A stretch of 64,000 bases of DNA from JAUIAI01 sp041396585. Its GTDB lineage: Bacteria; Pseudomonadota; Gammaproteobacteria; Burkholderiales; Burkholderiaceae_E. This document shows, piece after piece, positions 1 through 8,499 of this stretch. The first letter of the stretch is position 1; the number at the start of each line of letters is the position of its first letter. Position numbers and translations under genes: made by a program. The stretch lies in the NCBI GenBank assembly GCA_041396585.1, contig JAWKYG010000001.1, forward strand, positions 186,001-250,000. Reading direction: 5' to 3'. The notes beneath the pieces are model-generated. The model did no database searches and was not told where the DNA came from. It was given only the letters and a program-made list of their open reading frames with translations.

Positions 1-1
1 G

Positions 2-1456
2 CTGGGCATCGCCGCGGCCGTGCGTGAGGCCGGTCTGCCGCCCGGGCATGCGCACGATGTGGCGTTTCGGGCCACCGCGGTGGCCGAGGATTTCGCGCGC
101 ATCAGGATTCCGGGCACGCTCGGGCGGCAGCGGGGCGAGCAGGGCGTCGATCACGGCTGGCCCACGCCCGAACCGCCGCACAGGGTGAACCAGAAGTACC
201 TCGAGCCGGTGATGGTGGCCGCCGCGCAGCGGGTGAACGGGCTCAGTTTGCGCTATGCATGCACGGTGCAGGCGATCGAGCCGGGCGAGGAGTCGGTCTG
301 TCTGCATATCGAGACGCGCGACGGCGCCCGGCAGCGCGTGCACGCCCGTTTTGTGGTCGGCTGCGATGGCGCACGATCCCTGGTGCGCCAGACCATGGGT
401 GCCCGCTACGAGGGCGACGCGGTCGTGCAACGGGTGCAGTCCACGGTCATCGATGCCCCCGGCCTGCAGGCCATGATGGCCAGCGAGCCGGCCTGGGGCA
501 CGATCAATCTGAATCCGCGTCGCAGCGGCACGATGTATGCGATCGACGGCGAGCGCACCTGGCTGGTTCACAACTATCTGCGGCCGCACGAAACCGATTT
601 CGATGCCATCGATCGCATTGCCTCGATCCGTACCATCCTCGGTGTCGGTGAGGACTTCGCCTTCGGGATCGTGCAGAACGAATACTGGATCGGGCGGCGG
701 CTGGTGGTCGACAAGATGCGCGAGGGCCGCCTGTTCATGGCCGGTGATTCCGCGCACATCTGGGTGCCCTATGCCGGCTATGGCATGAATGCCGGAATCG
801 CCGATGCAATGAATCTCGCCTGGTGTCTGGCGGCCGGGATCAATGGCTGGGGCGGGCCGGGCTGCCTCGATGCCTATGCGGCCGAGCGCCATCCGATCAC
901 CGAACAGGTGTCGCGCTTTGCGATGAGCCATGCCGAGCAGATGATTGCCAAGCGTGGCGCGGTGCCCGACGCCATCGAGGATGCCGGCGCGGCCGGCGAC
1001 GTGGCACGGCGCGTGTTCGGCGAGCATTGTGTGACGCTCAATGTGGCCCAGTATGCTTGCGCCGGCCTGAACTTCGGTTACTTCTATGCCGGCTCGCCGA
1101 TCATCGCCTACGACGACGGCCAGGCGCCCGCCTACTCGATGGCCGGGTACTCGCCGTCGACCGTGCCCGGTTGCCGGTTGCCAGATCCGTGGGTCGCCGG
1201 GGGCGAGCCCCTGCTCGACCGGCTCGGCGCCGGCTATACCTTGTTGCGCTATGCATCGGATCTTGTGATCGAGCCCGGTCTGCGGGCCGCGCGCGAAATC
1301 GGCCTGCCGTTGTCCGTGCTCGATGTCCGGCGCGATCCCCCCGAGGGCTGGCCGTTGCTGATCGTGCGCCCCGATCTGCACATCGTCTGGCGGGGAAGCG
1401 CACTGCCTGGGCCGGGAGATCCGCTGTGGGTGATCCTGTCCGGGCGCGCCGGCTGA
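2..1456 (+). CDS. FAD-dependent aromatic monooxygenase, 5' partial
   Basis: Flavoprotein hydroxylase of the p-hydroxybenzoate hydroxylase fold, expected to hydroxylate a phenolic substrate using NAD(P)H and O2. The N-terminal GxGxxG dinucleotide loop lies beyond the left edge; the frame is open from base 2, giving 484 visible residues. What remains shows the VGCDGARS segment (second flavin/NADPH motif) and a GDSAHIWVPYAGYGMNAG segment, which is the GD motif that contacts the FAD ribityl chain followed by the usual helix. A thioredoxin-like C-terminal domain follows, as in MhpA/phenol hydroxylase types. The TAXI transporter starts 148 bp downstream on the same strand and may import the substrate. 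The exact substrate cannot be read from the sequence. Confidence 0.88.
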   Translation: MGIAAAVREAGLPPGHAHDVAFRATAVAEDFARIRIPGTLGRQRGEQGVDHGWPTPEPPHRVNQKYLEPVMVAAAQRVNGLSLRYACTVQAIEPGEESVCLHIETRDGARQRVHARFVVGCDGARSLVRQTMGARYEGDAVVQRVQSTVIDAPGLQAMMASEPAWGTINLNPRRSGTMYAIDGERTWLVHNYLRPHETDFDAIDRIASIRTILGVGEDFAFGIVQNEYWIGRRLVVDKMREGRLFMAGDSAHIWVPYAGYGMNAGIADAMNLAWCLAAGINGWGGPGCLDAYAAERHPITEQVSRFAMSHAEQMIAKRGAVPDAIEDAGAAGDVARRVFGEHCVTLNVAQYACAGLNFGYFYAGSPIIAYDDGQAPAYSMAGYSPSTVPGCRLPDPWVAGGEPLLDRLGAGYTLLRYASDLVIEPGLRAAREIGLPLSVLDVRRDPPEGWPLLIVRPDLHIVWRGSALPGPGDPLWVILSGRAG

Positions 1457-1604
1457 GTCGCGGCCGCCGCTTGCCTTGCCCGCGATGGCGCCGCCGTCGA
1501 TTTGGCTGCGCGCCCGGAACTTCGAGTAGTCTTGCGACTGCACGCGGCGTGCGCGGCGGATCATCGGCTGCGCCGGTCCGTTCGATCAGAAACAGGAGGA
1601 GACC

Positions 1605-2564
1605 ATGAAGCGCACTTGGTGGGCGGCACTCGCCCTCGGCATGAGTTCGGTGTTCCCGGTCAGCGCGAATGCTGCGCCGATCGGCGTCGTGACCAGCAAC
1701 CCCGGCTCGATCTACCACTCGATCGGCACGGCCGTGGCCAAGGTGGTCAATGACGCGGGCGTGCCCGCGACCGTGCAACCGGCGACCAGCCCGAACCAGT
1801 ATCTGCCGCTGATCTCTGCCGGCGAGTTCGATATCGGCCCGGTCAATCTGCAGGAGGCCAGCTACGCCTACCAGGGCGGTGGCTGGTTCGATGGTCGGCC
1901 CAATCCGGGCCTGCGCCTGATCTCGCTGCTGTTCCCCTTGCGGGTCACGGTCTTCGTGCGTGCCGACAGCGACATGAAGACCTTCACCGATCTGAAGGGC
2001 AAGCGCATGACCGCGGGCTACACCGCGCAGAAGACCATCGTGCCGCAGCTGGCGGCAATGTACGCGACGGCCGGGATGAGCGCCGACGACATGGTCTCGG
2101 TGCCGGTGCCGAGCGTGGTCGGCGGTGCGAATGCCTTCATGTCGGGCAAGGCGGATGCCTTCATGTTCGCGATCGGCGCCGGGAAGGTGCGCGAGGCGGA
2201 TGCGGCGGTCGGCGGGATCCGGGCACTGGCGATCGAGAATCACGACGGCGCCGAGAAGGCCGCGAAGCAGCACTGGCCGGTCGGCTATCTGACACTCGTG
2301 CAGCCGGGCAAGGCGGCCGGGCCGGGCATCAAGGAACCCACCTGGATGCTCACCTATCCGCAGGCGATCGTCGGCGGCGAGAAGACCTCTGACGACGTCG
2401 CCTACCGGGTGGCCAAGGCGATGTATGAGGGCAAGGACAAGCTGGCGGCCATTCTTCCGCCGTTCCGGAACTTCGATCCGGCGGAGATGGCCGGCCCGAA
2501 CGGAGGCGTGCCCTGGCCTCCGGGCGCGGTGCGCTTCTCTCGTGAAGTCGGGCTGATGAAGTGA
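1605..2564 (+). CDS. TAXI-type TRAP transporter substrate-binding protein
   Basis: Periplasmic binding protein of a tripartite ATP-independent (TRAP) importer of the TAXI subfamily, 319 residues. A cleavable signal peptide is visible (Lys-Arg, hydrophobic stretch, then a SANA|AP cleavage site near residue 23). The mature part begins with a beta strand and a SNPGSIYHSIGTAVAKVV segment typical of the TAXI family (GSxYxxiGxAiA). A strong Shine-Dalgarno AGGAGG (1595-1600) fixes the ATG start. The stop overlaps the start of the fused permease, so the two are translationally coupled. Substrate is unknown; neighbours on both sides are aromatic monooxygenases, which makes an aromatic or organic acid plausible. 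Confidence 0.9.
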   Translation: MKRTWWAALALGMSSVFPVSANAAPIGVVTSNPGSIYHSIGTAVAKVVNDAGVPATVQPATSPNQYLPLISAGEFDIGPVNLQEASYAYQGGGWFDGRPNPGLRLISLLFPLRVTVFVRADSDMKTFTDLKGKRMTAGYTAQKTIVPQLAAMYATAGMSADDMVSVPVPSVVGGANAFMSGKADAFMFAIGAGKVREADAAVGGIRALAIENHDGAEKAAKQHWPVGYLTLVQPGKAAGPGIKEPTWMLTYPQAIVGGEKTSDDVAYRVAKAMYEGKDKLAAILPPFRNFDPAEMAGPNGGVPWPPGAVRFSREVGLMK

Positions 2565-4597
2565 TGTCTCCGGCCGCGGCCGGGGCGGCGCGCATCGACG
2601 GACTGGCGCGCGATGCGCTGTCGGTGATCGTTATCGCGCTGCCGGCGCTCTGGGCGCTCGGCGCGCCAGACTGGGTCGGGCTGGCGTTCTACCCGGCGCA
2701 GTTGTTCGCCAGTCTGCTCGGCGCGGCGGTGGCGCTGGCCTGGCTGTCGCGCGATGTGCGTGGCCGGCCGCGCGCGTCATCGGCCGCGCCCTGGGTCGAC
2801 CGGGCTGCGGCGCTGCTTGCCTTTGTGGTCGGTGTCGCGATCGCCTGGCGTTATCCGGCGCTGGTCGATCTGATCCTGATGCGCCCGCCCGAGGCGGTGG
2901 TGCTCGGCAGCCTGATGCTGCTGCTGTTGCTCGAGGGGCTTCGCCGGGTCAGCGGCTGGGTGTTGCCCGGTATCGTCGCCCTGTTTCTGCTGTACGGCAT
3001 GTTCGGCGACCTGATTCCGGGCCGGCTGGCCGGACGCGCCCAGGACTGGCCCCGCCTGGGCGCCTACCTGGGCTTCGATGCCAACGGCATTCTGGGCGTG
3101 CCGATGCAGATCGCGGGCACGGTGGTGGTCGCCTTCGTGCTGTTCGGTCACCTGCTCAGCCACACCGGTGGCGCGCGCTTTTTCACCGATGCGGCGCTGA
3201 TCCTGATGGGCTCGCTGCGCGGCGGGGCGATGAAGATCGCGGTGCTCGCCTCAGCGCTGTTCGGCAGCATCTCGGGAAGCGCGGTCGCCAATGTGATGGC
3301 CACCGGCATCGTGACCATCCCGATGATCAAGCGCAGCGGCTATCCGGCCGATCGGGCGGCGGCGATCGAGGCGGTGGCCTCCACCGGTGGCCAGTTGATG
3401 CCGCCGGTGATGGGCGCTTCGGCCTTCCTGATGGCCGAGTTCCTGAATGTTCCCTATTCCACGGTGGCTCTGGCCGCGCTGGTCCCCGGGCTGCTGTACT
3501 ACGTTGCGTTGTTTGCGCAGGCGCACTTCGAGGCGGTGCGCCGGGGCATCGGTCAGGTGCCTCGCGATGAGTTGCCCCCGGCCCGGCTCGTGATGGGCGG
3601 CTGGCATTTCCTCATCGCCTTCGCGGGCCTGGTGGTGGCCTTGTTCGTCTGGCACTGGCAGGCCGCCGAGGCGGCCCTGCTCGGCGCCGCGCTGGCGGCA
3701 GCGACCGCGGCGCTGTTCGGCTATCAGGGCGAGCGGCCGTCGCTGGGCGGTTTGTGGCGTGCGCTCAAGGGCGCCGGGCTGGCCTGCGTGGATCTGTTGC
3801 TGATCTGCGCCGGTGCCGGAATCATCATCGGCGTGCTCAGCGTCACCGGGCTCAGCTTCAACCTGACGCTCGCGCTGGTGCAGCTTGGCGGCGGGCATCC
3901 GGGCTGGTTGCTCGCCCTGTCGGCGCTGGTCTGCCTGGTGCTGGGCATGGGCCTGCCCACCCTGGGCGTCTATGTGTTGCTGGCCACATTGGTGGCGCCG
4001 GCGCTCGTCGAGGTGGGTATCGCCCCGATTGCCGCGCATCTCTATGTGCTGTATTTCGGGATGATGTCGATGATCACGCCGCCGGTGGGGATCGCCGCCT
4101 TCGCAGCGGCGGGAGTGGCCGGCGCGCCGCCGATGCGAACCGGCTGGGCCGCGGTGCGCTTCGGCTGGCCGGCCTATGTGGTGCCGGTGTTGTTCGCGTT
4201 CTCACCGAGCCTGTTGTTGATGGATACAGCCTGGTCGAATGCGATTGCCGTGGTCAGCGCGATTCTGGGCGTGATTCTCGTCAGTGCCGCGATCAGCGGC
4301 CATGCCGATCGGCCGTTGGGGATCTGGCCGCGTCTGGGGCTGGCCATTGCCGGCCTGGCCGCGCTGACTCCGGCCGAGCTGGTGGCCGGTTCCCGGCTCG
4401 GCGATGCCATCGGCTCGCTGATCGGCGTGGCTCTGCTCTGGCGCCTGATGCGCGGTGCGCACCGCGCGCCCAATGCGCCCAATGCGCCCAATGCGCCCAA
4501 TGCGCCCAATGCGCCCAATGCGCCCAATGCGCCCAATGCGCCCAATGCGCCCAATGCGCCGGACACCATCAGCCGCGCGCCCCGATCGCCCGGCTGA
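2564..4597 (+). CDS. TRAP transporter fused permease (4TM-12TM) with Asn-Ala-Pro repeat tail
   Basis: Inner-membrane permease of the TAXI-TRAP importer in which the small (DctQ-like) and large (DctM-like) subunits are fused, 677 residues, mostly hydrophobic segments. Family landmarks include FGSISGSAVANVMATG (about residue 235), ASTGGQLMPPVMGASAF and a MGLPTLGVYVLLATLVAPAL stretch. ATG 2564 shares one base with the TGA of the binding protein; a GTG at 2561 is an equally coupled alternative. After the last membrane segment the C-terminus becomes a tail of ten Asn-Ala-Pro triplets encoded by a 9-bp tandem repeat, not a known part of this family. The 3' end overlaps the convergent monooxygenase gene by 29 bp. 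Confidence 0.9.
   Translation: MSPAAAGAARIDGLARDALSVIVIALPALWALGAPDWVGLAFYPAQLFASLLGAAVALAWLSRDVRGRPRASSAAPWVDRAAALLAFVVGVAIAWRYPALVDLILMRPPEAVVLGSLMLLLLLEGLRRVSGWVLPGIVALFLLYGMFGDLIPGRLAGRAQDWPRLGAYLGFDANGILGVPMQIAGTVVVAFVLFGHLLSHTGGARFFTDAALILMGSLRGGAMKIAVLASALFGSISGSAVANVMATGIVTIPMIKRSGYPADRAAAIEAVASTGGQLMPPVMGASAFLMAEFLNVPYSTVALAALVPGLLYYVALFAQAHFEAVRRGIGQVPRDELPPARLVMGGWHFLIAFAGLVVALFVWHWQAAEAALLGAALAAATAALFGYQGERPSLGGLWRALKGAGLACVDLLLICAGAGIIIGVLSVTGLSFNLTLALVQLGGGHPGWLLALSALVCLVLGMGLPTLGVYVLLATLVAPALVEVGIAPIAAHLYVLYFGMMSMITPPVGIAAFAAAGVAGAPPMRTGWAAVRFGWPAYVVPVLFAFSPSLLLMDTAWSNAIAVVSAILGVILVSAAISGHADRPLGIWPRLGLAIAGLAALTPAELVAGSRLGDAIGSLIGVALLWRLMRGAHRAPNAPNAPNAPNAPNAPNAPNAPNAPNAPNAPDTISRAPRSPG
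4472..4561 (+). repeat. 9-bp tandem repeat, 10 units (AATGCGCCC)n
   Basis: Ten head-to-tail copies of AATGCGCCC, nine identical and the last ending in G, lie inside the 3' end of the permease gene and encode (Asn-Ala-Pro)10. The unit is a multiple of three, so a change in copy number alters tail length without shifting frame. All six frames are open across it. The identity of the copies suggests recent expansion by replication slippage. Confidence 0.97.
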
Positions 4598-6170
4598 GGA
4601 TTTCGGTCGGGTCGGCCGATCGTGCCGAGCCGGCCCAGGCGACGAAATGATCGGGCCGCACGAGGACACACTGCGCCTGCCAGAGCGCGCAGGCGGCCTG
4701 GCCGACGTCGTTCACCACGGCCAGGGGCGCGTGGCATTGTGCCGCTGCTGCGGTGAACCGGTCGAGTGTCGCCGGTTCCACGGCGTTGGCCAGCAGCGTG
4801 AAGCCGCCGCCAAGACGATCGATCACCGCACTGCCATCGGCAAGCGCCGCTGGCGCCAGGTGGTGGCCGGCCCTTGCCTCGAAGCGATGATCGCCCACCG
4901 CGCTGCAGCGCGCGCCGGGCATCGCGTCGATCAGCGGTGAGCCTTCGTAGTGCGGTTCGAAGCCGAAGACATCGCCGTCGCCACCGCTTGCCCGCTGCTG
5001 CCAGGCACGATCGAATGCCTGCGGATCGCGGGTCGGGTCGAAGCCGCGCACGAACGCACGATCCACCTCGATCATCCGACCGATGAAATCGCGACCAGTG
5101 GACACGAACACCGGCTGGCGCTCGGCGTGATAGGAATCGAGCAGCCGGGGGCCGGCCCAGCCCTGACTGACCGCCGCCAGTTTCCAGCCCAGGTTGCGCG
5201 CATCCTCGAGGCCGACATTGACTCCGAAGCCTCCGTAGGGCGGGTGGCTGTGGGCCGCATCGCCGGCGACGAACACGCTGTGCGCGCGATACTGGTCGGC
5301 AAAGGCGATGCGCATCTCCCAGAAGCCGATGTGCTCGATATCGAGCGCGAAGCGCTGCCCCACCGCGCGATGCAGCAGCGCCGCGAAGTCATAGTTCTCG
5401 CGCGTGGTGTCGGCGGGCACGGGTGCATGGAAGAACCACTGCCCGTTCAGATCCACGCGCCCGAAGAAGTACCAGTAGCCATCGAGATCGGGATGGATCA
5501 CGTTGATGTACGACACCCCCTCATGCCGGCGCATCAGTGTGTCCAGCTCCGGTGAGCGGAACACGAGCAGCACCATGCGCCGGTCGTGATCATCGCGGGT
5601 CTGGGTGATGCCGGCGGCCTCGCGGGTTCTCGAGTGAGCGCCGTCGCAGCCGACCGCCCAGCGCGCGCTGAATTCGAGCGCCGCCCCTTCGCCCGCGGTG
5701 TCGCTCGCCGGTGTCAGCCGACCTGTCACGCCCGAGGCGTCGTTCGAGAGCAAGCCGGCCCGGTAACCGAAGCGCAGATCGATCGACGGGAGCGTGGCGG
5801 CGCGCGCGCGCAGCACCTGTTCGGTCGCGTACTGCGGCAGGCGGGCATTGCGGGTGTGATAGTAGGGTGCCACCTTGCCGCGTTGCAGCCACGGATAGTG
5901 GTGCTCACCGAGCAGCGTGCCGTAGCTGGTCATGCCCACGATCCCATAGCTGGCCGGGATCACGCAGGCATCGTGAATCGCCTGCTCCACGCCCCAGGCG
6001 CGAAAGTGCTCGACCGTGCGCTGGGTGAGATTCTGGCCGCGCGGGATCGGCAGCGGCCGCGGATTCGGGTCGGCCACCAGGCAGCGAACGCCTCGCTGGC
6101 CCAGTTCGATGGCCAGCCCCAAGCCGACCGGGCCGGCACCGATGATCGCGACTTCGGTTTCCAAGGGCAT
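4569..6170 (-). CDS. FAD-dependent aromatic monooxygenase
   Basis: Complete 533-residue PHBH-fold flavin hydroxylase. From the N-terminus it shows the FAD-binding loop VAIIGAGPVGLGLAIELG, the VGCDGAHS motif (about residue 200) and the GDAAHSHPPYGGFGVNVGLED motif region (about residue 300), then a thioredoxin-like C-terminal domain. ATG 6170 places the dinucleotide-binding strand right at the N-terminus and has a purine-rich GAGAG upstream; longer in-frame starts add an unrelated Arg-rich leader. It is transcribed towards the TRAP permease, and the two genes overlap at their 3' ends by 29 bp. Probably hydroxylates a phenolic or aromatic acid; substrate not predictable. Confidence 0.9.
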   Translation of the reverse strand: MPLETEVAIIGAGPVGLGLAIELGQRGVRCLVADPNPRPLPIPRGQNLTQRTVEHFRAWGVEQAIHDACVIPASYGIVGMTSYGTLLGEHHYPWLQRGKVAPYYHTRNARLPQYATEQVLRARAATLPSIDLRFGYRAGLLSNDASGVTGRLTPASDTAGEGAALEFSARWAVGCDGAHSRTREAAGITQTRDDHDRRMVLLVFRSPELDTLMRRHEGVSYINVIHPDLDGYWYFFGRVDLNGQWFFHAPVPADTTRENYDFAALLHRAVGQRFALDIEHIGFWEMRIAFADQYRAHSVFVAGDAAHSHPPYGGFGVNVGLEDARNLGWKLAAVSQGWAGPRLLDSYHAERQPVFVSTGRDFIGRMIEVDRAFVRGFDPTRDPQAFDRAWQQRASGGDGDVFGFEPHYEGSPLIDAMPGARCSAVGDHRFEARAGHHLAPAALADGSAVIDRLGGGFTLLANAVEPATLDRFTAAAAQCHAPLAVVNDVGQAACALWQAQCVLVRPDHFVAWAGSARSADPTEILSRAIGARG

Positions 6171-6361
6171 CGTGGTCTCTCTGGTCGTGGGTGAAACGCG
6201 GTAGCGGGCACGCCGCGGCGGGCCCGCGACCCCGCATCGATTCTGCAACATTTCCCAGGGTGCCGATGCCGCGCCACGCCGGCGCGATCGCGTGCTCCGT
6301 GCGACGGGATCACGCCGGGTTCGTGTCGTGCGCGCGACTGCACTGGCGGGCCAAGCTCGGC

Positions 6362-6367
6362 TATAGT
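6362..6367 (+). promoter_or_regulatory. putative -10 box (TATAGT), possibly leaderless transcript
   Basis: TATAGT ends 6 nt before the ATG at 6374, and a weak -35-like TGCACT (3/6) lies 17 bp upstream. No Shine-Dalgarno is present between them, so transcription would begin at about the start codon itself. This is inference from spacing only. Confidence 0.35.
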
Positions 6368-6373
6368 GTGTCG

Positions 6374-7354
6374 ATGGCCCGCAAGAATGCTCATCGTCCG
6401 TTCACGCCCGATCCGGCGCAGGTGGCGCTGATGCCGGAAGTGTCTGGCAACAGCATCAACGGTCTTGGCGAGACCAGCTTTCGCCGGCCCGAGATCGTCT
6501 ATTGGGCGCCGCAACCGGAAACCATCCCGCACGGCGCACTGCAACGCTGGTTCTACACCGTGCGGCCCGACGAACCCGCGATCCTTGCCGAACGCGCGCC
6601 CCGACAGGCGATCCTCGATGCGCCGATGCCGCCGGTCAGCGGTGAGCCGGTGGTGCGCGAGCCGGCCGCCTGGACCACCGCGCTCGATGCCTTCATCGAT
6701 GACGGTCTCTGCGAGATGGTCGGTGTGGCGCAGATGCGTGAGGAGTGGGTCTATGCCGACAAGCAGTGCGATTTCTCGCGTGTGATCATGCTCGGGGTGG
6801 CGCACGACTATGATCGCATCGCCACCGCCCCGCAGGCACCGGCCGGTGCCGAGGTGATCCGCCAGTACGGGCGCGCGGCCAAGGTGGCCAAGGCGGTCGC
6901 CGCCTGGCTAAGGCTCCAGGGCTGGGCGGCCGAGCCGATGACCGGCCCGATGGCTGGAGCGATCACCATGATTCCGCCGGCGCTGGCCTGCGGTTTCGGG
7001 GAACTCGGCAAGCATGGCTCGATCATCAATCCGAAGCTGGGCGCGTCGTTCCGGCTCTCTGCCGTGGTCACCGATGCGCCGTTCGCGCCCACCCCGGCCC
7101 GCGAGCACGGGATCGATGCCTTCTGTGCCAACTGCCGGGTGTGCGAGGATGCCTGCCCGCCCGAGGCCATCGCGCCGCTCAAGCAGTGGGTGCGGGGCGT
7201 GGAGCGCTGGTATGTGGATTTCGATCGCTGCCTGCCGTTTTTCAATGAGCATCATGGCTGCGCGATCTGCATCGCGGTGTGCCCGTGGTCGCGCCCGGGT
7301 GTGGGCGAGAACCTCGCCGCGAAGCTCGCGCGGCGGCGCGACACCGGGCGATGA
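6374..7354 (+). CDS. double [4Fe-4S] cluster reductase-like protein (reductive dehalogenase/QueG-like ferredoxin domain)
   Basis: 326-residue protein with a C-terminal dicluster ferredoxin domain: FCANCRVCEDACP (CxxCxxCxxxCP, about residue 250) and, after a spacer, a second set ending CAICIAVCPW. The N-terminal two thirds resembles the corrinoid-binding reductase region of reductive dehalogenases and epoxyqueuosine reductase, although no twin-arginine signal is present, so it should act in the cytoplasm. ATG 6374 (sequence MARKN) was chosen because upstream in-frame codons encode non-conserved sequence; no Shine-Dalgarno precedes it. It stands alone, divergent from the monooxygenase. A redox role is supported, the substrate is not. 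Confidence 0.72.
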   Translation: MARKNAHRPFTPDPAQVALMPEVSGNSINGLGETSFRRPEIVYWAPQPETIPHGALQRWFYTVRPDEPAILAERAPRQAILDAPMPPVSGEPVVREPAAWTTALDAFIDDGLCEMVGVAQMREEWVYADKQCDFSRVIMLGVAHDYDRIATAPQAPAGAEVIRQYGRAAKVAKAVAAWLRLQGWAAEPMTGPMAGAITMIPPALACGFGELGKHGSIINPKLGASFRLSAVVTDAPFAPTPAREHGIDAFCANCRVCEDACPPEAIAPLKQWVRGVERWYVDFDRCLPFFNEHHGCAICIAVCPWSRPGVGENLAAKLARRRDTGR

Positions 7355-7404
7355 TGCGAATTTCTGAATCAGGGCTAGTTGTGCAGGCCCAATAGGTTGT
7401 CTCT

Positions 7405-7448
7405 GTTCATTCGGACTGCATCTGAGTGAATGGAAGTCCCGTTCATTC
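7405..7448. repeat. GTTCATTC direct repeats in convergent intergenic gap
   Basis: The 138-bp gap between the convergent iron-sulfur and nitroreductase genes is clearly richer in A+T than its surroundings. It holds GTTCATTC at 7405-7412 and again at 7441-7448 (36 bp apart) with an inverted TGAATG at 7427-7432. No T-tract follows, so this is not a standard terminator. Confidence 0.5.
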
Positions 7449-7492
7449 AGTACAACTGCGCTGACGCGTAAGTCCACGCCGGCGCCACCCGC

Positions 7493-8350
7493 TCAGTCCA
7501 GTGCGAAGCCGCGCTCGCGCACGAAGTGCCCCCAATCCTCGCGCTGGGAGGCCGCGTACTGATCCGCCCGTTCGTCAGACCAGCGCCGCGCGGGCTTTGC
7601 GCCTGGCGGCAATACCGCCTGCCGGGCCGCTAGATATCTTTGATCGAACTCGTCGCAGCTCGCATCGTCGTCGCTCTCACCGATCCGATCGATATGCAGG
7701 GTCGCGGCCAACGGCAGCCGCGGATTGATCCGCCGCGCCTCGCGCGGATAGCCCACGCATAGCCCGGCCACCGGGACCACCCGCGCGGGCAGTTCGAGAG
7801 TCTGTGCGATCCGTGCGGGTGCATTGCGGATCATGCTGATCGGGCAGCTGACCAGGCCCGCGATCGAGGCCGCCTGGATGAAGTTCATCAGCACCAGCGA
7901 GGCATCGACCGTCGGATTGAAGAAGCCATCCAGATGATCATTCGTGAACGGGCGCCCGCGGCGATCGAACAGGCGCTTGAAGCGCCGGCCGTTGGCGCAG
8001 AACACCAACAGTGCCGGGGCCTCGCGCATCCAGGGCAGGGTGGGGAGCAATGCGCAGATCGCCTCGCGGCGCGCGGGGTCGCGAACATCGACGATGTCCG
8101 CCTGTTGCAGATAGCTCTTGGACGGGGCCGCCAGGGCGCAGGCGGTCAGCAGGCGGATGACCGAGTGTGGCACCTCGCGCGCCGCCCACGCGCGATGCGA
8201 GGTCTGTGCCGCCATCCGGGCGAGCTCGCGCAGGGCCGGTGTGCCTTGCAGCTCGGCAGGAATGTCGACGGATTCGCCGAAGCGTTCCATGAGCAGGGCT
8301 TGCAGCCCGTGATCGTCGGATGGGGCGTCGGATTCAGGGGCTGGCGGCAT
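7493..8350 (-). CDS. nitroreductase family protein
   Basis: 285-residue member of the nitroreductase/NADH-dependent flavin oxidoreductase superfamily, FMN-dependent. The central part has the family pattern: an early Ala-Pro-Ser-Lys-Ser FMN-contact region (about residue 80), a middle region with VDASLVLMNFIQAASIAGL (about residue 160) and a later PVAGLCVGYP strand. An N-terminal extension of about 45 residues precedes the core. ATG 8350 has AGGA at the right distance. The opposite-strand and upstream in-frame extension is only the shadow of the photolyase gene. It follows the photolyase on the same strand after 149 bp and may be a separate unit. Physiological substrate unknown. Confidence 0.82.
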   Translation of the reverse strand: MPPAPESDAPSDDHGLQALLMERFGESVDIPAELQGTPALRELARMAAQTSHRAWAAREVPHSVIRLLTACALAAPSKSYLQQADIVDVRDPARREAICALLPTLPWMREAPALLVFCANGRRFKRLFDRRGRPFTNDHLDGFFNPTVDASLVLMNFIQAASIAGLVSCPISMIRNAPARIAQTLELPARVVPVAGLCVGYPREARRINPRLPLAATLHIDRIGESDDDASCDEFDQRYLAARQAVLPPGAKPARRWSDERADQYAASQREDWGHFVRERGFALD

Positions 8351-8499
8351 AGTGATCCTGTTTGATGGTGATGTCGGTGTGGCGTGAGAGAGTGCTTCGA
8401 TGAGGATCTTGCCACCGCCCGCTGAAACGCCCACAGGTTGCGCACGGCAGCACGGCAGCGCTACCGCCCTGCGATACTGCGGCACTGCTGCGCAACGTA

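Noticed and set aside
1101..2273. 390-codon minus-strand frame over the first genes
   Set aside because: Arg/His-rich antisense shadow of the monooxygenase and TAXI genes, without motif or ribosome site.
4472..4561. Possible CRISPR array
   Set aside because: Units are contiguous 9-mers without spacers; this is a coding minisatellite.
4202..4940. Minus- and plus-strand frames encoding Gly-Ala-Leu, Arg-Ile-Gly and Arg-Pro-Met repeats
   Set aside because: They are only other-frame readings of the 9-bp DNA repeat at the end of the TRAP permease.
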